Origin: Paracoccus aestuariivivens
Lineage (GTDB): Bacteria; Pseudomonadota; Alphaproteobacteria; Rhodobacterales; Rhodobacteraceae
DNA length: 64,000 bases
Assembly: GCF_009711225.1 (NCBI RefSeq)
Contig: NZ_WMIE01000011.1
Location: 1-64,000 of the forward strand
Direction: 5' to 3'
In this document: positions 28,221-37,643 of the stretch, in pieces
How positions within the stretch are numbered: the first letter of the stretch is position 1
How the letters are laid out: each line of letters begins with the position of its first letter
Notes under the pieces: model-generated
Databases searched by the model: none
Told to the model about the DNA's origin: nothing
Seen by the model: only the letters and a program-made list of their open reading frames with translations
Translations under genes and position numbers: made by a program

Positions 28221-28292
28221 CATGCGTTGAAACGGTCGCTCAGTCTTACCGCAGCGAAATCCTCGGCGAGATCGCAGCGGTGCGGACAATGT
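28221..28292 (+). repeat. Decayed dispersed repeat, copy C
   Basis: Contains GAAACGGTCGCTCAG and the core GCAGCGAAATCCTCGGCGAG (28251-28270), followed by ATCGCAGCGGTGCGGAC. It matches the copies near 1.7, 39.2, 46.7 and 61.8 kb. The rest of the 28080-28329 gap has no gene that I can support. Confidence 0.55.
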
Positions 28293-28329
28293 CAATGAAG
28301 ACAGGTAACGTCCATATTGCTGTTTCACC

Positions 28330-29952
28330 TCACGGCCGTGTGGTGTGCGAAAATTCTATGCCGCCCGACCCTATGGGACGAAGCAGATGCCTGACAACCG
28401 GCGCAACTCCCTCGATCTGAAATGCGTGAATCTGCTTTTGATCCAGCGCATCCGCCTGCGTGACGCGCTCATGCTGGCGTTGATGTTCGATCCAGCTTTC
28501 TACAACGAAGCACTCGATCACGCGGCCCGGCTCTGCGACATCCTCCCAGACATCCCAGCGAATGGCCCCATCGCGATGGCGCACGGTTTTGAAGCGGTGC
28601 AGGGCGGCGGTGAATTCGGCGATGCGGGCGGGATCGACGCGATACTCTATCTCGATCAGCACCGGGCCGCGATCGCCATGGGGCGGGACCGAGACCACCG
28701 GCTCGGCCCAATGGCGCGAGGGGGAAAGGTCGGCCCCGGCCTCGCGGGGCAAGGGCGCGATCCGCGTGAGCAGCAGGGATGCCAGCAGCCCGACCCCCGC
28801 CGCGACAAGCGCCGTGGCCACGCTGCTGCGGCTGGCGATAACGCCCCAAAGGATGCTGCCTCCGGTCATCGCGCCCTGGAACACCAGCAGATAGACCGCC
28901 AGCGCCCGCGCCTTGACCCATCCGGGCGAGGCCATCTGCGCTGCGACATTGAGCGAACTCAGCATACCGATCCAGGCGAACCCCGCGGCGACCATCACGC
29001 CCCCGGCAAGCCAGGCATTCGGGACCACGGCCAGCGCTAATGTCGCCAAAGCGAAAAGCACTGTCGCAAAACCCGAGATCCGGTTCGCCGCCAAGCGCTT
29101 GCGCAACCTCTTCAGCGCTAGGGCCCCCATCACCGCCCCCGCCCCCATGCAGCCCAGAAGCGCGCCATAACCTGCTGCATCAAGCCCGAGCCCGTGCCTC
29201 CCGACCAGCGGCAGCATCGCCCAAAGCGCGCTGCTGAACAGGAAGAACCCGGTCGCACGCACCAGCACCAGTCGCACGGCGGGCGCGTGGCGGGCGTAGC
29301 GATAGCCCGCCTTGAGAGCGCCGACAAAATGTTCCGGCGGCAGGGTGTGGACGGTCCCGGCCCGTTTCCAGCGGTAAAGCACCGTCAGGACCGCGGTGAC
29401 GGACAGCGCGTTCAAGGCAAAGACCGCCGGGACCCCCGCCAATGCGACGATGACCCCACCAAGCGCCGGCCCGATGGCCCGCGCGATGTTGACGCCAAGG
29501 CTGTTGAGCGCGACGGCATCGGGCAGAGTCGTCTTGTCGACGAGTTCGGGCACGATGGCTTGGAAGGCCGGCGCGGAAAAGGCGGCCGCCACGCCCAGCA
29601 CGAAGGTCGCCACCAGCAGAACCCAGGGCGTGGTCCAGCCTAGCACGGTGGCGAGGGCCAGCGTCGCCGCCGCGACCAGACCCAGCAATTGCGCGGCCAG
29701 CAGCAATCTGCGCCGGTCGAGAATATCGGCCAACGCCCCCGCTGGCAGCGCCAGCAGGAACATCGGCCCGGTCGTCGCCGCCTGCACCAGCGCCACCAGC
29801 AGTGGGCTGGGCGAAAGCGAGGTCATCAGCCATCCCGCCCCGACATCATGCATCCACGTGCCAATATTCGAGATGATGGTCGCGATCCACAGGGCGCGAA
29901 ACAGCGGAAAGTCGAGTGGCCCCTTTGCAGCGGGTCTGACAGCCTCGGTCAC
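28330..29952 (-). CDS. MFS transporter with C-terminal monooxygenase-like domain
   Basis: A 540-residue inner-membrane exporter of the MFS_3/EntS type. Helices fill about 15-400 (RALWIATIISNIGTWMHDVGAGWLM, DILDRRRLLLAAQ). A C-terminal soluble domain at about 415-510 (VLIEIEYRVDPARIAEFTAALHRF, RWDVWEDVAEPGRVIECFVVESW) resembles the ABM fold. The GTG at 29952 is preferred because GAGGAG lies ten bases before it. It is the last gene of the XapX-to-MFS operon. Substrate unknown. Confidence 0.82.
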   Translation of the reverse strand: MTEAVRPAAKGPLDFPLFRALWIATIISNIGTWMHDVGAGWLMTSLSPSPLLVALVQAATTGPMFLLALPAGALADILDRRRLLLAAQLLGLVAAATLALATVLGWTTPWVLLVATFVLGVAAAFSAPAFQAIVPELVDKTTLPDAVALNSLGVNIARAIGPALGGVIVALAGVPAVFALNALSVTAVLTVLYRWKRAGTVHTLPPEHFVGALKAGYRYARHAPAVRLVLVRATGFFLFSSALWAMLPLVGRHGLGLDAAGYGALLGCMGAGAVMGALALKRLRKRLAANRISGFATVLFALATLALAVVPNAWLAGGVMVAAGFAWIGMLSSLNVAAQMASPGWVKARALAVYLLVFQGAMTGGSILWGVIASRSSVATALVAAGVGLLASLLLTRIAPLPREAGADLSPSRHWAEPVVSVPPHGDRGPVLIEIEYRVDPARIAEFTAALHRFKTVRHRDGAIRWDVWEDVAEPGRVIECFVVESWIEHQRQHERVTQADALDQKQIHAFQIEGVAPVVRHLLRPIGSGGIEFSHTTRP

Positions 29953-29966
29953 GTCGCTTTTTCTCC

Positions 29967-31826
29967 TCAAACCGCCCAACAGCCGCAGCCGAATGCGCCC
30001 CAGAAGCTGCGCGCATCGGCGCTTGGCACCTCGGCCCCCAATGCCGCCGCATGGTCATGGCCATGGACCGCGCAGTTGGACGCGCAGCCGCAAGCCGAGG
30101 CGAACTTCGTCGTCTCCAGGCCTTGCCGCTCGGCGCGATAATAGCCACCGAACTTCGCGACCGGAGACCAGTCGGGCATCGGCAGGGGCAATTTCGGAGC
30201 GAGGGGACCAAAAGGCCCCGCGCCATGGACGACCTTGCCGCCCAGCATGGTCAGGTCTGCACGCAGATGCACGATCTCGGCCTCAGGGACGGTGAAGTAA
30301 TCGTCCGACAGCAGCACCAAATCGGCCAATTGACCGGGTTTGATCTGGCCTTTCTTGCCCTGTTCATTCGAGAACCAGGTATTGGCCTCGGTCCAGAGCC
30401 GCAGGGCGGTCTCTCGGTCCAGGCGATTTGCAGACGGGTAAAGCCGCGTCCCCCCTAGCGTCGTCGATGTGACCAGCCAAGACAGCGAGACCCAAGGGTT
30501 GTAGCTTGCCACCCGCGTCGCATCCGTGCCCGCCCCGACCTTCAGGCCGGCATCGAGCATCTTGCGGATCGGCGGGGTGGCCTCGGCGGCTTTCGCGCCG
30601 TAGCGATCGATGAAATATTCGCCCTGATACATCATCCGATGCTGCACCGCGATGCCGCCGCCAAGCGCCGCGATCCGGTCGATGCTGCGGTCGCTGATCG
30701 TCTCGGCATGATCGAAGAACCAGTTGATACCCGCAAGCGGCACGTCACGGTTCACTTTTTCGAAGACATCGAGCGCGCGAGAGATCGTCTGATCATAGGT
30801 CGCGTGCATTCGCCACGGCCAGCGGTTCTCGGCCAGAAGGCGGATGACGGGTTCCAGATCTGCCTCCATATTCGGGGGCATTTCGGGGCGGGCGACGCGG
30901 AAATCCTCAAAATCCGCCGCCGAATAGACCAGCATCTCGCCCGCGCCATTATGGCGATAGGTGTCATCGCCCTGACCGGGCGCGACCTGCTTCACCCAGG
31001 ACGAGAAATCCGCCATCTCGTCTTTGGGCTTTTGGGTGAACAGGTTATAGCTGATCCGAACCGTCATCTGGTCCTCGGCATGTAGCTTTTCGATGATGCG
31101 GTAATCATCGGGATAGTTCTGGAAGCCGCCGCCTGCGTCGATGACCGAGGTGACGCCCAAACTATTCAATTCCCGCATGAAATGGCGCGAGGAATTGATC
31201 TGGTAATCCGGGTCAAGCTTCGGTCCCTTGGCCAGCGTCGCGTAAAGGATCGTGGCATTCGGCTGAGCCAGGAGCAGCCCCGTCGGGTTACCCGAAGCAT
31301 CGTGCTGGATCTCGCCGCCCGGCGGGTTCGGCGTATCCTTGGTATAGCCCACTACTCGCAAGGCCGCCGCATTCAGCAGCGCGCGGTCGTAAAGATGCAG
31401 GATGAAGACCGGGGTCTCGGGGGCGATGGCATTCAACTCGTCCAGCGTGGGCAGGCGCTTCTCGGCGAATTGATGCTCGGTAAAGCCGCCGACCACCCGG
31501 ACCCATTGCGGCGCGGGGGTGCGGTCCACCTGCGCCTTGAGCATGGCCATTGCCTCGGAGAGCGAGGGCACGCCATCCCAGCGCAGCTCCATATTGTAGT
31601 TCAGCCCGCCCCGGATCACATGGGTATGGCTGTCGATCAGGCCTGGAATCAGGCGGCGGCCACCGGCATCGATGATCTCGGCCTCGGGGGCCGCGGCACG
31701 GATCTCGACTTCGGAGCCGACGGCAAGGAATTTGCCATCACGGATGGCGACGGCCTCGGCGGTCGGGGCCTCGCGGTCGAGGGTGGTGACCTTGGCATTG
31801 ACGATGATCAGGTCTTGGCTTGGCAT
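29967..31826 (-). CDS. Amidohydrolase (YtcJ-like) with Cys/His-rich tail
   Basis: A metal-dependent hydrolase of the Amidohydro_3 group, 619 residues from ATG 31826. IPGLIDSHTHVIRGG carries the HxH metal site (about 69-71). Later metal ligands are likely in RMHATYDQTISR, WFFDHAET and VGAGTDATRV. The C-terminus is unusual: after KFGGYYRAERQGLE comes a tail with CGCASNC, HGHDH and CGCW, a possible extra metal site. The substrate is not predictable. It sits between the DoxX and MFS genes of one operon. Confidence 0.82.
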   Translation of the reverse strand: MPSQDLIIVNAKVTTLDREAPTAEAVAIRDGKFLAVGSEVEIRAAAPEAEIIDAGGRRLIPGLIDSHTHVIRGGLNYNMELRWDGVPSLSEAMAMLKAQVDRTPAPQWVRVVGGFTEHQFAEKRLPTLDELNAIAPETPVFILHLYDRALLNAAALRVVGYTKDTPNPPGGEIQHDASGNPTGLLLAQPNATILYATLAKGPKLDPDYQINSSRHFMRELNSLGVTSVIDAGGGFQNYPDDYRIIEKLHAEDQMTVRISYNLFTQKPKDEMADFSSWVKQVAPGQGDDTYRHNGAGEMLVYSAADFEDFRVARPEMPPNMEADLEPVIRLLAENRWPWRMHATYDQTISRALDVFEKVNRDVPLAGINWFFDHAETISDRSIDRIAALGGGIAVQHRMMYQGEYFIDRYGAKAAEATPPIRKMLDAGLKVGAGTDATRVASYNPWVSLSWLVTSTTLGGTRLYPSANRLDRETALRLWTEANTWFSNEQGKKGQIKPGQLADLVLLSDDYFTVPEAEIVHLRADLTMLGGKVVHGAGPFGPLAPKLPLPMPDWSPVAKFGGYYRAERQGLETTKFASACGCASNCAVHGHDHAAALGAEVPSADARSFWGAFGCGCWAV

Positions 31827-31865
31827 GATGGGATTCCCGCACAATAAGTTGGGACGGGCGCGGCT

Positions 31866-32267
31866 TCAGCCGCGACCCGTCAGGTCCATCCAGGCGACAA
31901 GCAGAAAGCCCCCGGCCAGACCGACATGTTCGAAAAAGGCATTGGCGGCAAAGAACCGGGCCTGACTCGGCGGCAGCTGCCAGAACCGCAGCGCAACGAA
32001 GGTCGCCATCAATGTGAAGCCGCAAAGCGCCAGCGCGCCGAGCCAGCGCAACCTCCCGCTGAGGATTAACGCCGGGGCCAGCAATTCCAGCACGATCACC
32101 GCCACAGCGAAACCCGCAGACGGCGACAGGCCGAAATGCGCCATCTCGGCCGTGGCAGCAGGGAAATTCAACAGCTTGACCAGACCGCCCTGAATATAGG
32201 CCGCGGAGAGTCCAAGCAGCGCGAGGAGGTGCAGAGCGCGGGCAAGCGGCTTAGAACTGGATGACAT
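31866..32267 (-). CDS. DoxX-family membrane protein
   Basis: A 133-residue protein with four transmembrane helices (AAYIQGGLVKLLNFPAATAEMAHFGL between the first two, then VIVLELLAPALILSG). The DoxX/SURF4-like fold is often linked to quinone- or thiol-based redox functions. Start at ATG 32267 is inside the end of the GNAT gene (17-bp overlap), so translation is coupled. Confidence 0.78.
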   Translation of the reverse strand: MSSSSKPLARALHLLALLGLSAAYIQGGLVKLLNFPAATAEMAHFGLSPSAGFAVAVIVLELLAPALILSGRLRWLGALALCGFTLMATFVALRFWQLPPSQARFFAANAFFEHVGLAGGFLLVAWMDLTGRG

Positions 32268-32556
32268 CGGCCCATTCCGGATGGCGTTGCACCTGCGCGC
32301 GGACAAAGGGGCAAAGCGGCACGATATGCTGGCCCTTGGCGCGGGCATCGGCGATTAGCCGGTTCACTAGCGCCGAGCCCGCACCCGTGCCGCGCATGGC
32401 ATCGGGGACATAGGTGTGATCGGCGATGATCAGGTCGGCCGAGACCTTCGAGATGGTCAATTCGCCCACGGCCTCGATCCCGGCAATCCGGGCGACATAG
32501 CGACCCTTGCTGCCCTGATCCTCATAGGACACCTGAATCTGCGAGGCTTCACTCAT
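32251..32556 (-). CDS. Small YidJ-type GNAT acetyltransferase
   Basis: A 101-residue protein of the short N-acetyltransferase group. ISKVSADLIIADHTYVPDAMRGTGAGSALVNRLIADARA contains the acetyl-CoA-binding RGTGAGSALV loop, and HIVPLCPFVRAQVQRHPE is the usual ending. ATG 32556 has AGGA five bases upstream. It overlaps the DoxX gene. Substrate unknown. Confidence 0.8.
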   Translation of the reverse strand: MSEASQIQVSYEDQGSKGRYVARIAGIEAVGELTISKVSADLIIADHTYVPDAMRGTGAGSALVNRLIADARAKGQHIVPLCPFVRAQVQRHPEWADVIQF

Positions 32557-32629
32557 ACCGTCCTGCTCCATGGCGTGCAAAGGGCGTGGAAGGGAGGTTC
32601 GGCGCCAGAACATCAAACCTCCCATGTCG

Positions 32630-33316
32630 TCACTTCACGAGGTTCGGGCCAATCGTCCCGCCATGGGCGACACGTTCGGGGGCCTTGTGGACCATGGTAT
32701 AGGCATAATCGACGCCCATCCCATAGGCCCCGGAATGTTCGCGGACGATGTCCATGACCGCGTCATAGGTGTCGCGCCGCGCCCAGTCGCGCTGCCATTC
32801 CAGCAGAACCTGCTGCCAAGTCACCGGGATGACGCCGACCTGCACCATCCGGTCCATCGCGTATTTATGCGCGTCCGCCGAGGTCCCGCCCGAGGCATCG
32901 GCGACCATATAGATCTCGTAATCGGTGTCGTTCATGCAGGAGAGCGCAAAGCCGAGGTTGCAGACCTCGGTCCAGAGACCCGAGACCACGATCTTCTTGC
33001 GGCCTTGCGCCGCACCCAGCGCCAGCGCGTCGCGGACATTCTGATCGTCCCATGAGTTCATTGAGCTGCGTTCCAGGATGGTGTTTTCCGGAAACACGGC
33101 CAGAAGCTCGGGATAGGTATGGCCGGAAAATGCCATCGTCTCGACCGTGGTGATGGTGGTCGGAATGCCGAAGGCCTTGGCTGATTTTGCCAGCGCCACG
33201 ACATTGTTCTTCAGCGCCTGACGATCCATCGACTGCACGCCAAAGGCCATTTGCGGCTGCTGGTCGATAAAGATCATCTGGCTGTTCTGAGGGGTCAGGA
33301 CTTCGAGTTTCGACAT
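32630..33316 (-). CDS. Isochorismatase-like cysteine hydrolase (YcaC type)
   Basis: A 228-residue hydrolase. The catalytic triad is visible as Asp in FIDQQPQM (about 18), a Lys in the region after RSSMNSWDDQN, and Cys in SGLWTEVCNLGFALS (about 118). The next segment VADASGGTSADAHKYAMDRM is typical of YcaC-like enzymes of unknown substrate. AAAGGA lies upstream of ATG 33316. Confidence 0.85.
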   Translation of the reverse strand: MSKLEVLTPQNSQMIFIDQQPQMAFGVQSMDRQALKNNVVALAKSAKAFGIPTTITTVETMAFSGHTYPELLAVFPENTILERSSMNSWDDQNVRDALALGAAQGRKKIVVSGLWTEVCNLGFALSCMNDTDYEIYMVADASGGTSADAHKYAMDRMVQVGVIPVTWQQVLLEWQRDWARRDTYDAVMDIVREHSGAYGMGVDYAYTMVHKAPERVAHGGTIGPNLVK

Positions 33317-33358
33317 TGGGTAATCCTTTGAAAGAAAGATGTTAACTGGATCAGACCA

Positions 33359-34333
33359 TCAGGCCTTGATGAAGGCCAGAAGATCGGCATTCAGCACGTC
33401 GGCATTCACCGTCAACATGCCGTGACCGTAGCCCGGATAGGTTTTCAATGTTCCGTTTTTCAGCAGTTTCGCCGATTTCAGCGCCGAATCCGCGATCGGC
33501 ACGATCTGGTCGTCCTCGCCATGCAGCACCAGCACCGGGACAGTGATCGCCTTGAGATCCTCGGTCTGATCGGTTTCCGAGAAGGCCTTGATCCCGTCGT
33601 AATGCGCCTTGGCGCCGCCCATCATGCCCTGACGCCACCAGTTCTGGATGACGCCCTCCAACGGTTCGGCCCCGTCGCGGTTGAAACCGTAGAACGGACC
33701 CGCCGGAACATCGCGGAAGAATTGCGCCCGATTGGCGGCCAGAGCGGCCCGGAAACCATCGAAAACCTCGACCGGCAGCCCCTCGGGATTGGCATCGGTT
33801 TTCACCATCAAGGGCGGCACCGCTGAAACCAGCACCGCCTTGGCGACGCGGCCCGCAGGCTCGCCATGCTTGGCGACATAGCGCGCCACCTCGCCACCCC
33901 CGGTGGAATGGCCGATATGAACGGCATTCTTCAGATCCAATGCCTCGACCACGGCAAAGGCATCGGCGGCGTAATGGTCCATGTCATGCCCCTCGGAGCC
34001 TTGGCTCGAACGGCCATGGCCGCGGCGGTCATGGGCGATGACGCGGTAGCCCTGCGCCAGGAAGAACAGCATCTGCCCGTCCCAGTCATCCGCGCTGAGC
34101 GGCCAGCCGTGATGGAACATGATCGCCTGCGCGTCCTTGGGACCCCAATCCTTGTAAAAGATCTCGATGCCGTCTGAGGTCGTGACAAAGCCCATATCGG
34201 TGGCTCCTGTGGTTGTGGGTTCAAGGGGACCGGCCGATTGCGCGAGGCCGGGGCGAAGGGGAAATGCACCTGCGACGGCAAGGGCAGCGGCCCCCAGCAT
34301 CGCGTCGCGTCGGGTGATGGGGTTATCCCGCAT
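33359..34333 (-). CDS. Exported alpha/beta hydrolase (chloroperoxidase-like)
   Basis: A 324-residue protein with a twin-arginine-like signal ([21 protein letters not shown]). The hydrolase domain shows [24 protein letters not shown], nucleophile elbow GHSTGGGE, Asp in [10 protein letters not shown] and His in GYGHGM, so the triad is complete. It resembles cofactor-free haloperoxidase/esterase enzymes. Its start region overlaps the XapX gene end by 11 bp. Confidence 0.85.
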   Translation of the reverse strand: MRDNPITRRDAMLGAAALAVAGAFPLRPGLAQSAGPLEPTTTGATDMGFVTTSDGIEIFYKDWGPKDAQAIMFHHGWPLSADDWDGQMLFFLAQGYRVIAHDRRGHGRSSQGSEGHDMDHYAADAFAVVEALDLKNAVHIGHSTGGGEVARYVAKHGEPAGRVAKAVLVSAVPPLMVKTDANPEGLPVEVFDGFRAALAANRAQFFRDVPAGPFYGFNRDGAEPLEGVIQNWWRQGMMGGAKAHYDGIKAFSETDQTEDLKAITVPVLVLHGEDDQIVPIADSALKSAKLLKNGTLKTYPGYGHGMLTVNADVLNADLLAFIKA

Positions 34334-34619
34334 GGTCTTGCCCCGCCGCATTGCCTGGGCCGCGCAAACTCGCCTGATCCTGCCCGCCCGTGGGCAGTTG
34401 ACCAAAGACATGCGGCCCGCATTGGCGGCTGATCCAGGACATGGTGAGCCGTTCCGCGGACATGAATTGCCGCAGCAGCGGCACCGACTGTTCTCCGATC
34501 AGGATGCCTAAAAGACCGACCAGCGCGACGACAGGCGGTGCCGGAGAACGGATGTTCAACAGCCCGTAGATCGCGCCGACCAACAGACCCGCAGCAAGGG
34601 ACAGCACATAGATTTTCAT
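34323..34619 (-). CDS. XapX-domain (DUF1427) membrane protein
   Basis: A 98-residue protein beginning [21 protein letters not shown] and continuing [14 protein letters not shown], two short helices typical of DUF1427. It ends with a soluble tail of about 40 residues. It is the first gene of the seven-gene minus-strand operon and divergent from the AraC gene at 34781. Confidence 0.75.
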   Translation of the reverse strand: MKIYVLSLAAGLLVGAIYGLLNIRSPAPPVVALVGLLGILIGEQSVPLLRQFMSAERLTMSWISRQCGPHVFGQLPTGGQDQASLRGPGNAAGQDHAG

Positions 34620-34780
34620 CACCTCGACCTTTCGAGCCATGCAGCACGGCGCTGCCTTGTGCTTGATGCCTTGCGGATCGGATTATTGATTGTCTCTCGT
34701 GGTCGTATTTTGACGATAACTGTCCAATACGTCGGACAGGCGCTGCGGTTAAATTTCCTTGCGACACACGTAATGGAAGG
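34620..34780. promoter_or_regulatory. Divergent control region with a palindrome
   Basis: CTGTCC (34720-34725) and GGACAG (34734-34739) form an inverted repeat with an 8-bp spacer, midway between the XapX operon and the AraC gene. It is a reasonable operator for that AraC protein. A TTGACG-like box lies at 34710-34715. Confidence 0.4.
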
Positions 34781-35692
34781 ATGGGAACCGTGGCGAAAAA
34801 TAGCATATCCAATGAAAAAATGGAGTATCTCGGCGTCAGCGGAACCCGGACAATCCGCTCGACCGCGCTGGACAAATCTTCAATCACCGCGACGCGCCTG
34901 ACGCGTGACACGCCGGATCACGGTTTTGTCGACGCGCATGTGCAGGAGGATGCCTTTATGCTGGCATATCAATTGCAGGAGTATCAGGGCGATCTGTGGG
35001 TCGATGGCAAAGCGGTCGATTTTCCCTGTTCACGCCCCGGACACTTCACCTTCTACGACTATCGCCGGTCGTGGCAGGCCAATATGAAATCGCCCTTCGA
35101 TGTGGTGAATTTCTACATCCCCCGCAATGCGTTGGCGGCACTTTCCGAGGATATGCGGGGCCGGATCGAGGGGTTTAGCATCGCTCCGGGACAAGATGTC
35201 GAGGATCCGACCATCCGGGGCCTTGTCGGTGCGCTAAGGGCGGTCTTCGATACGCCTTCGCAATGCAGCCAGTTGTTCTTCGATCATGTCGGACTGGCGC
35301 TTTGCATGCACCTGGCCGCGACCTATGGCGAGGCGCAAACCACCCCGCTGCATCACCCGATGGGATTGGCCCCTTGGCAGGTCAAACGCGCCCAAGAGAT
35401 GATCGACGCAAAACTTGACGGAGAGTTGCTGATTGCGGACCTCGCCTCGGCCTGCGGGCTTTCGGTGTCCTATTTCACCCGCGCGTTCAAGATTGCGACC
35501 GGCATGCCGCCATATAAATGGATGACCAAGCGACGCATCGACAAGGCCATGGATCTTTTGAAGGGTTCGTCCCAATCGATCAGCGAGATCGCATTGAATT
35601 GTGGTTTTGCGGACCAGAGCCATTTCACACGGGTATTCACCGGCGCGGTGGGGGCGTCACCTGGAAAATGGCGTCGCGGGTTCCGCCAGTAG
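34781..35692 (+). CDS. AraC-family regulator, likely controls the XapX operon
   Basis: A 303-residue protein with the C-terminal AraC DNA-binding domain: LIADLASACGLSVSYFTRAFKIATGMPPYKWM, then QSISEIALNCGFADQSHFTRVF. The N-terminal sensory domain (DHGFVDAHVQEDAFMLAYQLQEY, FYDYRRSWQANMKSPFD) is homologous to the regulator at 26574. It is divergent from the XapX-to-MFS operon, which it probably activates. Start uncertain: ATG 34781, GTG 34790 or ATG 34820. Its 3' end overlaps the next, convergent AraC gene by 36 bp. Confidence 0.9.
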   Translation: MGTVAKNSISNEKMEYLGVSGTRTIRSTALDKSSITATRLTRDTPDHGFVDAHVQEDAFMLAYQLQEYQGDLWVDGKAVDFPCSRPGHFTFYDYRRSWQANMKSPFDVVNFYIPRNALAALSEDMRGRIEGFSIAPGQDVEDPTIRGLVGALRAVFDTPSQCSQLFFDHVGLALCMHLAATYGEAQTTPLHHPMGLAPWQVKRAQEMIDAKLDGELLIADLASACGLSVSYFTRAFKIATGMPPYKWMTKRRIDKAMDLLKGSSQSISEIALNCGFADQSHFTRVFTGAVGASPGKWRRGFRQ

Positions 35693-36577
35693 TCCCGGTA
35701 TCGGCCTTGCGGCGGCATGCTCGCGACGCCAGTTACCGGGCGGCATGCCGACGAGAGCGGTAAAGATCCGGGACAAGTGGCTTTGGTCGGCAAAGCCACA
35801 ATCCAAGGCAATCTGCGAAATCGGCATGTCGGTCCTCAGCAGATCCTTGGCTCGTGCCACGCGATATTCCAGCAGCCAGCGATAGGGCGTCTTGCCAAAG
35901 CTCGCGGAGAAGGCCTTGATGAAATAGCCCTTTGACAACCCACATTCGGCGGCAATCTCGGCCAGAGAGAAGTCGCCGTCGACCCGTGCGACCAAGGCTT
36001 CCGTCGCACGCGCCTCTTGCGTCGCGGATAGGCTGCCCTTGCGGCCCGTGGAAAAGCACAGACCTCCATAGCTCTGACCCAGATGCACCAGAATGGCCAA
36101 TTCGATCTGTTCGAGAAACAGCCTGGCTGCCATTCGAGGGTTATCGAGTGCTGGCAAAAGTGCCTGGGCCAATCCGAACATCGCCGCATCGCGCGTGGCA
36201 GGCGCGGCCTGCAGGCCCGAGAATTCACCTCGCCCCAAATCTTGCGCAAACTCACGCATGCGCTGCCACGCCAGGTCAATGACCATCCTGTCAAAGCAGG
36301 ACTGCCGCATACTCCACTTGCGGGCCATATCCGTGATCGTGAGAGACTGCGACGGAACCGCACCCTTTTGGAGCAACCTCTCGCCGCTCCAAAGCTCGAC
36401 CAAGGCGCAGTCACGCAAATATACGGTAATCTGCAGGTCATTCTCGGCAATTCGGGGCATGCAGAGCACTGAGTCAGTCCCGCTGTAACTCTCGCGGCGA
36501 ACCAGCATCCCCCGCATTCGAAGCGAGCAGACACGGATGTCACTCGGTTGAACAAGCTGCGAGGGGTGATGGATCAT
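35657..36577 (-). CDS. AraC-family regulator
   Basis: A 306-residue protein. The DNA-binding domain has FSLAEIAAECGLSKGYFIKAFSASFGKTPYRWLLEYRV and ISQIALDCGFADQSHLSRIFTALVGMPPGNWR. The N-terminal part has SQSLTITDMARKWSMRQS and differs from its neighbours. Start ATG 36577 follows GGAGGCGAGC. It converges on the upstream AraC gene and shares 36 bp with it. Target unknown. Confidence 0.88.
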   Translation of the reverse strand: MIHHPSQLVQPSDIRVCSLRMRGMLVRRESYSGTDSVLCMPRIAENDLQITVYLRDCALVELWSGERLLQKGAVPSQSLTITDMARKWSMRQSCFDRMVIDLAWQRMREFAQDLGRGEFSGLQAAPATRDAAMFGLAQALLPALDNPRMAARLFLEQIELAILVHLGQSYGGLCFSTGRKGSLSATQEARATEALVARVDGDFSLAEIAAECGLSKGYFIKAFSASFGKTPYRWLLEYRVARAKDLLRTDMPISQIALDCGFADQSHLSRIFTALVGMPPGNWRREHAAARPIPGLLAEPATPFSR

Positions 36578-36590
36578 GCTCGCCTCCGGA

Positions 36591-37445
36591 TCAGTGAAGG
36601 GTGAATTTACGCCAAGCGTCCGGCGTCATTCCGGTTTCGTTGTGGAACTCTTCCTCGAACCGCGTCAGATCCCTGAAGCCAGCTGACCGAGCGATTTCCT
36701 CGATAGGAAGCAAACTTCGGCGCAACCTTGTCATGGCACGACGGATGCGGGCATGGGTCAGCCATGTCTCGGGGGAAATCCCTGCTCGCGCCCGAAAGGT
36801 CGCATCGAATGTCGCACCCGTCATGCCAACGGCACTGGCAATCTCTGCCATCTGGAACGGCTCGCCCATGCGGTCATGCATCAACCGTTGTACGGTTTGC
36901 AGCCAATCTTGGGCGATATGCAGCGGCTTCTGGGCAAAGCCATGCAGCAGATGAGCGCAGATCGCTATCGCAAGATGCTGAAACACCGCCCGCGAGTCGC
37001 CGTACCTATCCGCGAACATTGGCAGCATGGCCTGCGCGAGACTGGCAATGATCGGATCTGCCTCACCCCGCCGACAACGAAGGCGCGGTGCCGCGTCAGC
37101 AGGATTTTCCGAGATTTCGCGTAGCAATTCCTTTGGAATCACGAATGCCAAAGCATCGAGGCGGCTTTGCAACTCGATCGCTGGGCCCGAGGCAAGATCC
37201 ACCAAACATACCGTATGGCGTTCATATCGGCGGGGCGATGAAAGCGTCTCATCGGGCATGATGTCGCAATGTGTGGCCGACTCGAAGTAGAGCATCAGAA
37301 AATAAGCCTCGGTGACGGGCAAGCGGATGATCGGCCGCTCGTTCGCAATCAGGCTCCGCTCAAGTCTGCTCATAGTGAATGGGGCGGAAAGCAGCGGCAC
37401 GACCGAACGGCATGGCGCGTCCGGCATCCCGAAATAGCTCCCCAT
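36591..37445 (-). CDS. AraC-like regulator (AraC-binding-like N-terminus)
   Basis: About 284 residues. C-terminal HTH: FQMAEIASAVGMTGATFDATFRARAGISPETWLTHARI and LPIEEIARSAGFRDLTRFEEEFHNETGMTPDAWR. The N-terminal part (RPIIRLPVTEAYFLMLYFES) resembles AraC-binding-like domains. ATG 37445 is used here; TTG 37475, or ATG 37427 behind GGGGAG, are alternatives. It lies 13 bp upstream of the next gene in the same direction, so the two may be cotranscribed. Confidence 0.82.
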   Translation of the reverse strand: MGSYFGMPDAPCRSVVPLLSAPFTMSRLERSLIANERPIIRLPVTEAYFLMLYFESATHCDIMPDETLSSPRRYERHTVCLVDLASGPAIELQSRLDALAFVIPKELLREISENPADAAPRLRCRRGEADPIIASLAQAMLPMFADRYGDSRAVFQHLAIAICAHLLHGFAQKPLHIAQDWLQTVQRLMHDRMGEPFQMAEIASAVGMTGATFDATFRARAGISPETWLTHARIRRAMTRLRRSLLPIEEIARSAGFRDLTRFEEEFHNETGMTPDAWRKFTLH

Positions 37446-37643
37446 ACAATCCGAAACGTTCGTCCGATGCGTCAATCCGGTTCCTGACCCATGCTGTGCT
37501 GGCGACGCAAAGCCTCGCTCGTTCGGTTAGATTTCGGGTTTGATCACCCTTGTCACGCTGCCTATTCGGACATTAGCCAGTCTGCGCGGGCAAATATTGT
37601 CTATTTCTGCCGCCAATGTAGGGCAAAGCCCCTGGATTAGGCT

